A DNA stretch of 64,000 bases from Diphasiastrum complanatum (GCA_029204225.1 CM055095.1:22572006-22636005), one strand, 5' to 3'. Positions 22,396 through 33,540 are shown, numbered from the stretch's first letter. The notes: generated by a model from the letters alone, not told the origin. Program-made: numbers and translations.

Positions 22396-24964
22396 AATTA
22401 TGTGTATCATTTTGTGGTTACAGATCTTTAGTCATCTATTAAGCTCATAGGGTGTTTGCCCAATTTTTAAGTATTGATAGAATCACAAAAGATAATAAAT
22501 AGGCCGCGACCATGCCATAATGAAAAGCTCATTCAATTCACATGCATTCAACCATTTCAATGAGATGCAATCATACTCTCCATTAAACTTGATTGTGTTC
22601 CTTCTAATCAACAACTAAAATACATACTAATATAATGTTTTGTATGTTGAGCTGATTGTATTTGATTGACTATTTCAATTATAGTATCTATTTTTTAGTT
22701 TCAAGTTTTGGTTCAGTACAGGACATCCGTTTGAAGTGTGGTTCTAGGTACATATGGGACAAAACAATCGTTCCGTCGAAGTTGATACAACTCCAATTGT
22801 GGTGCTGCAGTATTCTGAATAGCCTTCATTTTTTGGTCAAACTGAGCTGTGAGCTAACTCCATCTGCTGCTTACAAAATTTCATGATCTGTTAGTGGTTT
22901 CACCTGATTCAAAATCGACCTTTTTAGAATAGGATGAATTGTGGTTCTAAACCGAGTCCCTTCTGAAAGAATCAACAATTTTTTTTTGCATTCTTTAGAT
23001 ACAATGCTAAAAAATATCTAATGTAATATGTATAATGTTTACAAAGTGTATAAAATCTTATAAATGTTAGATTGCTATTGAAAACATACATTTCAAAGTT
23101 CATTGTTGCTGGTAAAAAGCTGAAGACTGAAACCATATTTCAATTAAGCGTTCACAGAGTCAGAAGTGCACATGACAATGTTAAATGGACACATTTCACA
23201 AAACTTGCACGCTCCAACTGCCAATTAACATTTTAATCTATAATTTATTCATGATCCATCATCAAACATCCATCACAAAATATACTAGGTAAACATTTGA
23301 ATACAAATCAGAGCATGGGAAAGGTGAAACAAAGAATCGTTAGAGTCACAATCAAAGAATCGTTCAAAATCAAAGGACAATTTATTTTTTTGGGTCAGAT
23401 CCTTTCCGATTCCAATTGGACCCGATCGATTCTTTGACGAATCTCGGTTCGTTGGCACCGCGGTTCGTGGAAACACTATTCAGTTATGAACTTTTTTGTC
23501 TCCATGCAACTTGGAGGATTGTTGGGCACGACATCTCAATATTTAGGTAACATTTTACTCCCCCAATGCTTGCTTCGCTTATGTTACTGATGTTGTGAAC
23601 AAATAGATGAAGTTCAGCAAAAGGGAAAATTGCAGGTAAATATATGCATTATAGATTTTGGCAAGTGTCCAAAATACAAAGGGTTTTCTTGCATCCTCCA
23701 TACATGTTCTATATCCTGATTTTAAGGTTTCACATCTTTTTATGCCATCATTTCCAGGAGAGTTCAGTTTTTTGGCAATCAAGCACTTTTATCTTCTCAT
23801 GCAAAAACGAAATTGCAAGAATCTTCAAATAGGTAACTATTACATAAACGTTCAGTGCTCTCTTTCCCATCCCCTTTGACGTGACTAGAGAATTTCAGGC
23901 TTCTAGATTGTTGCATTTAAAATGTGAACTCCAATATGAGTGCAGATTCAACATTCATGTAGCTGGGGCTGGTCTACATCAAAGGTCAGCAACCCAGATC
24001 TACATTCTTGTATGCTTCAATTGATTATTGCTCCTTGCAAATCTCTTGAAGAGTCTTTACTTTAGGATTTGAGGCATAAACATTTGCACCTTTGTATATG
24101 TAAGTCCAGCCTAAATTGTTTACAGTGTCTAATTCAATAACGGGAATTGGACATAGCCATGATAATAGAAGTGGCAGATTTTAGCAGCATAATCGTGTAT
24201 CTCAGCAAAGAAAATGTAGAAAGGCAAGGCTGTTAGAAAATCCACAGATTTATCATTCTAAGCTCAGATAAGCAGATCTACTCCCACAAGGAAGTTACAC
24301 GACCGAATGACAAATGGTAAATTAAGTGAAATCTTTACTTACTATGAACAAAGTGAACAGTTCATTGAAACTTCATTCAGATTTTGCATATTGACATGCA
24401 AATAATTCAAGTGAGAAAGTCACAGGATAGCAAGTGCCCTTCTAGCTAAACCTTACCAATTGCTGCCTAGTACCAGAAATAGGCTAGGTATGAAGAACAG
24501 AGGGCCCTGCCCAGGAAAAAGATTAGGGAACTTTCCTGTGTTCCATGAGAGCGTACCAATCAGGAACTCTCTAAAGGTTTCAAAGAACAGCGAAAGGAAA
24601 GTCTTTGCAGATAAGAGGACTGGAAATCTGACTGAAAACCTCAGCTTCATATCAAAATCTTCCAACCATTTATCAGCCTTGATACACTGACCCCAAACTT
24701 TGAAACTTGCACAGTAAGAATTGCACATACGGCTTGGGAGAAGCTGTGTCCGTACCAAACTGAACATTAAGGCATCTGAATGAAGACAAAAATGCATTCA
24801 CAAGACACTTCTGCACCTTTCAATCCAACTTGCCTAAAATGTTCTATAATTTGATCGCAGCAAGTGTTTGACTGAAAACACAAACCTCTGGTATTGGCCC
24901 ACATAGGTGCTACAATGAGTCATAGAGGTTAAGTTGTGCTGCTACAGTCATCGTAATAACTGCA
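22396..24964. other. noncoding DNA downstream of the PP2A B' exon
   Basis: About 2.5 kb without a recognisable protein. On the minus strand this is the 3' side of the PP2A B' gene, so part of it may be 3' UTR. Short frames (for example 24453-24797, -) have no domain. Confidence 0.4.
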
Positions 24965-25313
24965 TTATTTTCCAAGCCCTCCTGCAACCAAAACAGCTTC
25001 GGAACTTATAGCTCGAGAAGCAGCAACAGCCTCCAAACGTTTCCAAGTGTTCTCTCGTTTCTCCTCTAATTCTTTTGCTTTTTCTTCATCCTCATTAAAC
25101 TTAGATAGGCATTCCTGAAAAAGTTGTGGATCCATTTCTGAAAACATCTTGCGCACGTTCAATGTCAACCCATGCACAGCTTGATTCCAATGACTCCTTG
25201 TATTCCTCTCCAGGTCACTAAAAATGATGGGGAGGATCACATGTCTATTCTGTGCCACCAGACTCACAATATGTTCATTACTCCATAAAAATAGGGCTCG
25301 TTCGGCCACCTGC
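24965..25313 (-). CDS. PP2A B' (B56) regulatory subunit, last coding exon
   Basis: The minus strand encodes VAERALFLWSNEHIVSLVAQN, VILPIIFSDLERNTRSHWNQ, AVHGLTLNVRKMFSEMDPQL and KAKELEEKRENTWKRLEAVAA. These are the near-invariant last helices of the B56 HEAT-like repeat subunit that directs protein phosphatase 2A to substrates. A canonical acceptor (TGGTGTCTGCAG) precedes codon VAER, so the exon starts at 25313; the upstream ATG at 25342 lies in the intron. The stop is TAA at 24965-24967. Family members have about 400 further residues upstream; none of that is visible on the minus strand to the end of the window. The gene therefore has a very long TE-filled intron (more than 38 kb) or is a stranded exon. 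The frame is intact and strongly conserved, which favours a live gene. Confidence 0.85.
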
Positions 25314-26731
25314 AGACACCAGGAGAATTGGAAGCCATGCATTGTTACTGCTACAAATTAAGTGGGTCACTATCCCTGCTAACACATATTTAGATTTCAA
25401 AGCACGGAGGCGGAAAGAGCACAATGGAGAGGTAAACTTCTCCCACAAATAGCTCTCACATTATTTGGGATAACGAGAAGCTAACTTGTTAATATGAAAG
25501 GATGCTTGGTAAAAAAAAATTAGAGAGAATTGGCACTAAGGTGTGCATACATGTCAACGGAAGATATACTAACGAGACATTCACAGTTTCACACTACGAT
25601 GGAGGAGAGTAACAAGGTGAACTCAAGGAAGACAACTAACCAATCTTAGAGTAACATGAGTGGTAGAAACATGCACATTTGAAACTTGTAAAGAGATATA
25701 CGCAATTCATACTAATTACGAGAAAGGACACCAGTCCCCATGGTGTGGGGTAAGGTAAAAAGTATGATCGCAAAACTGTGCAGATGAATATCAGAGATAG
25801 AGGAGAGCCAAAAATTGTAATCAAGCTTGTGAATTACATTAACATCATAGAGAGGCTCACTAACAGAATCTAGAAAAACTCATCAGTAAAACTTACTCAT
25901 CCTTAATCTTTTCCTGCTTGCAAGAGAACCTGAAACCCTTGTTTGCGGATATCAAACCTAATTATACAAAAATATTCATGAAGTTCTTTTAGGTGATTCA
26001 CAGCAGCATTTGCACTTTAGCATATTGTGTTCAATGATGTGCATCGTGTACCAACAAAAGCATAATTTAGTTATGCAACAGACCAAGTATTGCAATAGCC
26101 AACAAGCTCATAAACGAGCTTTGATATTCCCAGCGATGAACTGTTAATCAGTCAGAAAACATCTCGTGAATTTTTTCATTTCTGAGAAAGATACTACACA
26201 CTCACACAGTGTGTGTGCGCGCGCGCGTGCGCGTGTGTGTGTGTGTGTGTATACATATATATATATCATAGTTGCCCATTCCAGAACGGAACACATTCCA
26301 GAACATGGCAAGAAAAATAAAATAAAAAATTCGTGTTTGGTTAACAAAGAAAAGATTAATATTCTTATTTTTTCTTTATCAGCTCTTTTGCAAAATGTAT
26401 GGGGGATGATCATATAGAAAATTTCTTGATTGGTTTTTTGAGATCACTTTATCCTTTTATGATCTGCATTATTGCCTCCAAAATTCAAATATTTGCTTTT
26501 CTCAAAAGCTTCATTTGAGTTATATTTCAAGTTTTCAAGTTCCTATTCTCAATTGCTTCGACTCGAGCTAGAAAAGTTCCATAATGATTTGCCTATTATT
26601 ATCAAACACTTCCATTCAATTCAGAATCTTATTATTGAGATAGCTCTCACACTGTTAAGGATAACAAGAAGCTGACAGTCTTTTTGTACATACATTCAAT
26701 ATGGGTATCAGTAGAAAAAGAACACCTGCAA
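25314..26731. other. AT-rich DNA, presumed intron of the PP2A B' gene
   Basis: No further PP2A exon or other gene is recognisable. The stretch contains a mixed (GT)n/(GC)n/(AT)n microsatellite at 26205-26268. It lies between the acceptor of the last PP2A B' exon and hAT element X. Confidence 0.45.
26205..26268. repeat. compound (GT)n(GC)n(GT)n(AT)n microsatellite
   Basis: The run changes from GTGTGTG to GCGCGCGCG, back to GT and then to ATATAT over about 64 bases. Confidence 0.9.
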
Positions 26732-26732
26732 C

Positions 26733-26768
<36 letters not shown>
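26732..26768. repeat. (TA)n tract at the left edge of X
   Basis: The nearly perfect TA run directly abuts the TCATAG terminus; a matching run follows the right end at 32995-33028. Confidence 0.85.
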
Positions 26769-26876
26769 CATAGTACCCTCTGGTACCGCTGGTATGGTAC
26801 CGCCGGTACCATATCAGTGGTACCGCCAGTACGGTACCGCCCTGGGATCCGCGGTACCAGGGCGGTACCATTTTTA
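26768..26876. repeat. left terminal foldback of X, GGTACC-rich
   Basis: Seven GGTACC words lie within about 105 bases, mostly as GGTACCGC, on both strands. The inner part (CGGTACCAGGGCGGTACC) is roughly the inverse of the outer part, so this end alone can fold into a hairpin. Comparable DNA marks the other ends of X, Y and Z. Confidence 0.75.
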
Positions 26877-27020
26877 ATATTTTTTTTTATTTTTTAATAT
26901 ATTTTTAGTAATTTTTTTTTGCATATTAACTACCAAAAAAGGACAAAAAAAAGTAAAAAAAGGGGGTTCTGGGTGTAAAAAAAGAGGGTACAGTACATGA
27001 TGCAGGGGACTGTTGCAATG

Positions 27021-27205
27021 GCACATGGGCACTGCGAGTGAGCAGACCGAGGGGCCAATGGGAGACCAACACAGGGGGGTAGCATCACATGGGGGCAAGT
27101 ACAGAGGCACATGGGCATTGTGGGTGAGCAGACCATGGGCCCAATGGGAGACCAACACAGGGGGGAGCATCACATGGGGGCAGGTACGGAGGCACATGGA
27201 GGGAT
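27021..27205. repeat. ~86-bp subterminal tandem repeat of X
   Basis: Units starting GCACATGGGCA begin at 27021, 27107 and (partial) 27192. Each contains GAGCAGACC, CCAATGGGAGACCAAC and CATCACATGGGGGCA. Y has about three units of a ~82-bp version at the same place and Z has about one. Confidence 0.8.
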
Positions 27206-27239
27206 GATGGGGATCCACATGGCCGATCAGGCTGTGGGG

Positions 27240-27248
27240 ATAAATAGG
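27240..27248 (+). promoter_or_regulatory. conserved TATA box of the accessory gene (X)
   Basis: ATAAATAGG follows a GTGGGG word and lies about 170 bases before the ATG. The same box in the same context is present in Y (33581) and Z (53829), although surrounding DNA differs, so it is a good promoter candidate. Confidence 0.6.
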
Positions 27249-27417
27249 CACTCACAATGCCATTGTGGTCGGCATTTTCAGAGGCTGTGAGGGCTAGTGA
27301 TAGACAGTGAGAGAGCAAGCGAGAGCCGGTGACAGGCTGTGAGAGGCTGTTTGAGAGCCAGGGTGCTGTGAGAGGGTGTTCAAGGATCAGGGTGCTGTGA
27401 GGAGAAGGTCGATCGAG

Positions 27418-27783
27418 ATGGCTGAGCGCATACCACCGAAGCCCGAGGGCGAAGCCAGGAGAAAGCTTGAGGAAGATATCCGAAGGCACAACGAGAGGCA
27501 TCGGAAGCAAGAGGCAGATATCCGAGAGATGCTACGACAGACTCAACAGAGAAATCCGGAACCGGAGCCACCCGCCCCCGCTGTGGATCCTGTCCCCGCT
27601 GTCGAGCTGGATCTGGATGAGCAGATCGGAATGAATTTCACACGACGGCAGCTCATCATGGTCAGGGAAAGGGCGGCCAGACGTCGGGCTAACCAGGAGG
27701 CAGCTCGGGCTAACCGGGAGGCAGAGCAAGAGCGACAAAACAATGCACCAGACGAGGGCGAGGAGTCGGTGGAGGATCAGTGA
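27418..27783 (+). CDS. hAT-associated small charged helical protein (X)
   Basis: This intact ORF of 121 codons (start ATG in GAGATGGCTGAGCGC) has no family I recognise. Residues about 11-46 (EARRKLEEDIRRHNERHRKQ) are a charged helix with coiled-coil spacing. A Pro/Ala linker (EPEPPAPAVDPVPAVE) follows, then a second, Arg-rich helix (about 73-108, FTRRQLIMVRERAARRRANQ) and an acidic tail. The same layout is conserved in Y (33791-34117) and, decayed, in Z. The basic helix could bind nucleic acid and the first helix could mediate oligomerisation; both are inference. It runs towards the transposase gene, with about 520 bp between the two stop codons. The 5' leader consists of GTGAGAGGCT-like repeats. 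Confidence 0.6.
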   Translation: MAERIPPKPEGEARRKLEEDIRRHNERHRKQEADIREMLRQTQQRNPEPEPPAPAVDPVPAVELDLDEQIGMNFTRRQLIMVRERAARRRANQEAARANREAEQERQNNAPDEGEESVEDQ

Positions 27784-28306
27784 GGGATTTTTAGAATAGA
27801 TGAGGTCCACCCGTATGTGGCGGACTGTTGCTATGTAGTTTTCGGCAGTTTATGGTGCAGCAAATAACTAGATGGCTGCTTAAAAAAATGACAGTATATG
27901 TGATGTTATCCTGATACAACGGTTGAATATATACATAGTTGTTTTTTGTGCAACGCGAGCCTGGTCATGTAAGATGCAATGTTTGTAATTTTTTTAAATG
28001 CAGATGTATTACATGTGTTTATGAAATGTCGTTTGGGGTGTAGGGGTGATTGTTGTGCTCATGATGTAGGTGCATATATGTGAAGCTAGCATTCACTTGA
28101 AACGAAATTAAATGAAAATAGGATTCACACACGCACATAGAATTCTTCAACATAAAATAAAGCATCACATGTACAGAGCGACATACGCACAATGTGCAGC
28201 AAATAATGTAGGCCAAACACTGTATATAATGTGAAAAATCATCTGAGTACAATGGTAGACCGTCTGCTAGAGACAAACTACTGAAACTAAAACAACAGAG
28301 CCACAA
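27784..28306. other. intergenic DNA between the convergent hAT genes (X)
   Basis: About 520 bp of AT-rich DNA separates the stop of the accessory ORF from the stop of the transposase. It presumably holds both 3' UTRs. No gene is seen. Confidence 0.5.
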
Positions 28307-29935
28307 TCAATGCTCTGGCTCTGACTCAGACGAATGCTCTGGAGACAACTCAAGGCCCCGAGCTGACGCTCGCAGCCGATATCTCTGCCTGTCTGGAACT
28401 GGCATGGGCTGTGTATCCGAGGGGGAAGACTCGTCATCCTCATCCTCCCAATCAGCCTCCGCATCAGCCCCCAAGCAGGCCAAACCAACAACACCTGCTC
28501 CAACTGGCTGTGATACTGCACCTCTACCTGTACCTGGAGCCCTGCGTGGTCGTCCTCTCCTCCCTGGCAGTTTCTGTGCCTTGCCTTTCTTGTTCGGTGC
28601 ACCCTTGGGCCTGCCTGGTCTCTTGCGGACAAGAGGAGCTGTCAATGCCTCGTCACCCCCATGCAAATCACCTGGCTGGCTAGGCTGGGCCCAAGCTGAG
28701 GCCGGCTGGGATAGGGAAGCAAAAGAGGGAACTCCCTGTGCAACTGAGCGAGGAGGATGAGCTCGTGGAGTGTGTGCCCGTGGGGCTGCTGCAGGTGGAG
28801 GAACTGGCTGTGCAGGAGGCGAGTACAGTGGCGATATGTACTGAAAGGGGCGCTGTGGTGGCCGGTACTGGTACATCCTGGGTGCTGCCAAAGGAGGAGG
28901 ATGTGACGTGGGTGCTGCCACTGGAGGAGCCACTGTGGATGTGGGCACTGCAAGAGAAAACTTGGGCACAGATGGTGGCCTGCCATGGAGACTTGGTGCT
29001 GCAAAAGTGCACGGCGATGGAGGGGCTGCAGGCCTAAATGGCATCGGTGGCACTGGAGGAGCTGTGCGACGCACATACACCCTCTGAGGAGCTGGAGGAA
29101 CTGTAGGCACCTCATGCGGCTGCTCTGGCTGGGACTCTGTGTGTGGCATGCTGGCAAGAGATGATGGGGGCGCCCTGACACTCGGCATCTGCTGGGCCTC
29201 TGAATCCAATGTGGCAACCAAGTCGGCCAGCTGGGCATCCGAATACAAATGCTCTGGGCTCTGGGACTCATCCTGTGCACCAGCCTCTAAATCATCCTGT
29301 GCACCAACCTCTGAATCATCCTGTGCACCAACCCCTAAATCAACCCAAGCCTCATCCTGTGCCTCATCATGTGCACCCTGTAGACCCTGCATGGCCTCCC
29401 AATCTGTGCAATGAAAGTCATCAGGTGCCTCCTCTAGTGTGCTGTCGTAGTAACGGCCATGACTCTGTGCTGCACGCATCCAAACATCTGCGGGACCGGC
29501 ATCTAAACCACTCTGCCCTCTATCAAGAGCCTCCTCCATCATGTCGACATAGGTAGGTATGCCACTGCCCCCCCCTGTGTGCCCTGCCTGTCTGCCGGTA
29601 TAACATGTGCCATGTGTCTCACCTCTGCCACGTGATGCACCTGTGACCCCTGCCCGTGGCGTGTGCCCTGCACCTGTATAATCTGCCTCATCCCTCTCTG
29701 GTCTGGCAAACACAACCTGAATGGGCTCATCCTCATCATGCTCATCCTCTCACACTGGCTCATCTGCCTCATACAATGGGGGCTCTCTGTGCTCAAGCCC
29801 AAGCTCTCTCTCTCTCATCTCGGCAAGCTCCCTCTCTCTCTCTGCCATCAACTGTGTGCCCAGGTCATCTGCAGGCATGGGATGGGTGCTGTCCGTAGGC
29901 AAGTCAACCTGGCGCTCCAAATCGGATATCTTCGT
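28307..29935 (-). pseudogene. Pro-rich AT-hook C-terminal extension of hAT X
   Basis: Exon 4 adds about 540 residues after the hAT dimerisation domain. It starts with a short Glu/Arg-rich coiled coil (AERERELAEMRERELGLEHR). An acidic stretch with repeated Gly-Ala-Gln-Asp units (29290-29340) and a long Pro/Ala region with APPVAAP and HPPPLAAP repeats follow. Near the end are two AT-hook-like motifs, KRPGRPKGAPNKKGK (about 28600) and GRRGRPRRAPGTGRG (about 28550), then an acidic tail. AT-hooks bind the minor groove of AT-rich DNA. As an inference, they could direct the element to (TA)n tracts. Confidence 0.7.
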
Positions 29936-32625
29936 CTGCAAGGTTTAAAATTGGCATGTCAGAGAAACAACTCTATCAAGAAATGAAACCAACATACCAG
30001 GAGTCAACCAACATGCTATGAAAGGTTAGCTTATCACCTGCAATGCGCTCGTAATGGTCGGAAGCCTCCTGGCGAGACGTGCGTTGGTGCTACAGAACAC
30101 CAACCGCTCCAACTGACTCACTGACAAGCGGTTCCTTCTCCTCGTGTGAATCAGTGCCCATGTGCTCCAATTACGCTCACACACGGAGGCAGCACAGTCC
30201 TGTGGTGCGTGCATTGAAATACTTCAGCACATTGTGGCAGAGGTGAAACTTCAACGAAACACAAAAAATGGAGGATAAAATGAGATGCATACCTGAGAAA
30301 GGACACGCAGTGCAAGACGCTGTATAGATGGGTATGTGCTACCGAACATGGTCCACCAGGTAATGGGTAGTTGCCTCCTCTCTAGGTCCTGGGCAGCCAT
30401 GTGGCCGAATGTGCCCATGCCGAAACGAAATGCAACGAGCTCCTCCATGAGCCTGATAGGATCCAAACCTATGTGTGGACCCACCCTGTGAATGTACTGA
30501 AGCCAATCGGCCTCGAGCTCTCTGTCTGCGATCTGTGTCGGAGAGAGGAAGAGGGGATGCAGCATGTGTGCAACGCTGTGGATACTCCTGTGGAAGTAGT
30601 TCCACCGCGTCTCCCATATAAACTTCAGCTCTGGCATCCTGCAAGTGAGGGGCATGTGGTTTAGGGCATTACAAAAAAGCTTAACACTGACAGAAAAACA
30701 AACTAGCAAGTACTAAAAAGATAAAGGTCAATTGCACCACTGTACCGCTTACCTCTCTGGCTGCAAGATGGGTACCTGGAGGAACTGTCCAATCCGGTCC
30801 ATGAGCTCATACACCAATCGAAGTGTCGACCCCTCGCTGTCAGCCATGCGGAGCACAATGTAGAGTGGTCGAAGCAGTCCTGACAATGTCTGTGCATCCC
30901 TCCAGAACTGGTCTCCCCTCACCGTGGAAGAAAAGTGCTCCCCATCCTCAGTGTGCGGAAATGTACTGGCACCCCAAAGATCACTGGCAACCATCTGTAG
31001 AAGCTGGGCCCTGCACCTGATAACGGTCGATGACCACCAAGTCGAATGCAAAGCGCGTGGGGGCTGGCTTACGGAGGTCCAGATGGCTGAACACCCGGAA
31101 CATGGCAAGAACACGCCTCTTTCTGGTGACAAAAGTCACCAGGAAGAGGGCCTCCCGGACGATGGCTCTAACCCAGGGAAGTGCTCCAATGTCCCCCATC
31201 AAAAGGTCTATGTCGTGGGCTGCACAGGGGGTATGAACAATATGAGGGAACTCGGCCTCTAGCAGTACACCCATCTGAATGCAGTTCGTGGCATTGTCCG
31301 TCACCACCGTGACGACATGCTGTGGGCCTATGGCTAGGATGGAAGACCTGATGACATCAAACATGAACTCTGCAGATATGACTCTCCCCCCCCTGCTGCA
31401 ATCCACTGCCCTCAAAAACTGTGTGCCCATGCAGCTGGAGACCAGTATGTTGAGGATCGGCCTCCTCCTGACATCAGTCCAGCCATCGGACATGATGCTG
31501 CAACCGTAAGTGGCCCAGTGCCGACGCAGAGGCTCCATCTCTCTAGACAAGGACTCGACCCTATCCCTCAGCATGTGTGTGCGGACAACCTCTGAACTAG
31601 GGACTCTCCAGCTAGGGCTGACAGACTGTGCAAGGCGGAAGGCCCTTCTGAAGGGCTCAGAGTCGGTGATGGCAAAGGGAAGGTTCAGCTCGTAAACCAG
31701 ACTGGCCACGGCCTGTGTGGCCTCTCTGTCCATGTGCGGCTGATGCGCACCGCGAATGGTCTGCTGCACGAGGGCTCTCCCTGGTGGACGACGGGTGGTG
31801 GACCTCCAGCACGGTGCACCAACCGTGACGGGAATGGACGATGACGCGACAGGCTGGGCGCTGGTGGATGCATCGGCTGTAGACGTGGAATGGGGAGAGT
31901 GGGATGCACTGGCAGGGATGGGTGCAGCAGCATAGGTGGGGTGCACTGGTGGAGGGGCAACATCTGGCATGGGGTACGAAAACTGCTGGCTGAGGAGGTC
32001 ATCCGGATGGGAAGGGAAGGAAGAAGGGATCTCTTCCACATCCTCGAAGGCCCGCCCAGTACCATCCTGGGCCTGCTCGAGGTGGCGGAGAGTCCATGAG
32101 AAAGTCGTAGACTGGTGGAGTGCGAGCAACAGTGGGTGGTGGTGGAACCGCAGTGGCAACTGTCGGACGCGATGGGACGGGATCCACCGGAATCTGAGCA
32201 GATGGGGGTGCATGAGGCAGAGCTGTCTGAGGGGCAAAGGGACCAGAGGAGGATGCACTCCCTCTCCTCGTGCGTGCCAGCCAAGCAGGCAGCAACTCTG
32301 GGTTAGTCACATAAGGAGCGGTGCAAAATCGGAGAACGCCCTCCGAAATGGTGTTCTCCCCTGCCAAGAGCCGCGGCCCGTAGGTGTCCAGTAGTCGCTG
32401 CCTGTCGGGGACGGTCATGCTGCCACAAGGGGCAGCATTCAAGGTGGCACCATTTTTGGCGCGTGCACCGAGCAGATGGCCTTTAAGGCGAGTGAGGGAT
32501 GCAGCAAACTCGACGAGACAGTATCGGCAGCGCACGATCTTCTGACCAGTCTTGTTGGCCTTGTCGGCAACCCGCCTAACAATGTCTACCTCGTCCCACA
32601 GACCGGAAAGGTCGGATTGCACCAT
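28307..32625 (-). pseudogene. hAT transposase, BED-DUF659-hAT dimerisation-AT-hook (X)
   Basis: Predicted exons on the minus strand are 32625-30753, 30638-30293, 30199-30038 and 29935-28307, all with GT-AG borders. Exon 1 has a BED zinc finger (CRYCLVEFAASLTRLKGHLL, then Cys), a Pro/Ser linker, and the DUF659 core: CSIMSDGWTDVRRRPILNIL, TVVTDNATNCIQMG, HTPCAAHDIDLLMGDIG. Exons 2 and 3 hold the hAT dimerisation block: LPITWWTMFG, SIQRLALRVLSQ, SVCERNWSTWALIHTRRRNR. Exon 4 is an unusually long extension. Together about 1,330 residues, against roughly 650-800 usual for plant hATs. Lesions compared with Y: an extra base near 32088, a 2-base loss near 31021 and a TGA at 29750-29752. The start is the ATG before VQSDLSGLWDEVD. 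Confidence 0.8.
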
Positions 32626-32899
32626 TGCAGATGAAATGAGGGATGGATTGCTGGAAAAAAAACAGCAGGGTTCACTGTTGGAGAGACGCTGAAAATGGGC
32701 GAATGCAGGGCAAAGGAAATCAGATGCAAGGCAGGGCGTTGCGTGGGCGATGGGCGACGCGGAATCAAAGGCAGGCAAGAAAAACCAGCAGCGATGGCAG
32801 GGCGGAGAGGGTGCAAAAATATTTCAGAGGAAATGCGAGGGGGGCGGGTAGGTTTAGGTAAAAAAAAATTAAAAAAAATATTAAATAATAAATATATTA

Positions 32900-32995
32900 T
32901 TATATTGTGGTACCGCGGTACCATCATGGTACCGCGGTACCAGTATGGTCCCGCGGTACCGGGATCTGCGGTACCCAGTACCGCGGGACCTATGA
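32900..32995. repeat. right terminal GGTACC-rich foldback of X
   Basis: Six GGTACC words, mostly as CGCGGTACC, lie before the CTATGA terminus. The reverse complement begins TCATAGGTCCCGCGG, matching the left end over the first bases. Confidence 0.75.
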
Positions 32996-33050
32996 TATAT
33001 ATATATATATATATATATAAGGAAGCGGCTGGCGGACGCGGACGCGCGTC

Positions 33051-33087
<37 letters not shown>
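32996..33087. repeat. (TA)n - GC-rich flank - (TA)n between X and Y
   Basis: Two TA runs (32996-33018 and 33054-33087) enclose AAGGAAGCGGCTGGCGGACG and a CGCGTCAAC. The same AAGGAAGCGG...GGACGCGGAC word follows the right TA run of Y (38795), and CAACTATATA also precedes X, so the spacer is part of a duplicated unit. Confidence 0.75.
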
Positions 33088-33090
<3 letters not shown>

Positions 33091-33280
33091 TAGTGGCACG
33101 TGGTACCGCCATTATGGTACCGCGATACCATAATTGTGGTACCGCGGTTATGGTGCCGCCCTCAGACCAGCGGTACCAAGGCGGCACCACAAAAATAATA
33201 TTTTTTATTATTTTAAAAAAAAAAAAAAAACCCTTTTAACAGGCTAAAACTAGGTAAAAACTAAGATGTTACTGTACAGG

Positions 33281-33540
33281 GGGACTGTACTGGGGGCACT
33301 GTGGGAGAGCGGACCCAATCGGAGTGTGGCATGTGGGGGAGCAATACATGGGGTAGGTACAGTAGCACATGGGCATTGTGGAGGAGCAGACCATGGACCC
33401 AATCGGAGTGCAGCATGTGGGGGAGCAATACATCCGGACAGGTACACCGTCACATGGGCACTGTGGAGGAGCAGACCATGGACCCAATCGCAGTGCAGCA
33501 TGTGGGGGATCAGCACATGGGGCAGGTACAGTAGCACATG
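33281..33540. repeat. ~82-bp subterminal tandem repeat of Y, about 3 units
   Basis: Units with CACATGGGCATTGTGGAGGA, GACCCAATCG and GCATGTGGGGGA begin near 33288, 33366 and 33452. They correspond to the ~86-bp repeat of X. Confidence 0.75.

Larger units (their letters stand above)
26768..32995 (-). mobile_element. two-gene hAT element X (DUF659 type)
   Basis: The element sits in (TA)n and is bounded by TCATAG at 26768 and CTATGA at 32995, with GGTACC-rich subterminal DNA at both ends. It carries a small coiled-coil ORF (27418-27783, +) and a four-exon transposase (32625-28307, -) that converge. Length is about 6.2 kb. An 8-bp TA target duplication would fit hAT but cannot be told apart from the microsatellite. 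Transposase lesions show it is immobile. Confidence 0.8.

Noticed and set aside
24453-24797. Minus-strand frame of 114 codons downstream of the PP2A exon
   Set aside because: Cys/Phe/Leu-rich without a domain; more likely 3' UTR or intergenic DNA.
26166-26417. Small frames over the GT/GC/AT microsatellite
   Set aside because: Microsatellite translation, with no domain or conservation.
28404-29556. Several long plus-strand frames (28404-28760, 28738-29037, 29139-29414, 29209-29556) across the hAT X extension
   Set aside because: They are antisense shadows of the Pro-rich, GC-biased transposase extension; the minus frame is conserved with Y and has a splice acceptor and domains.
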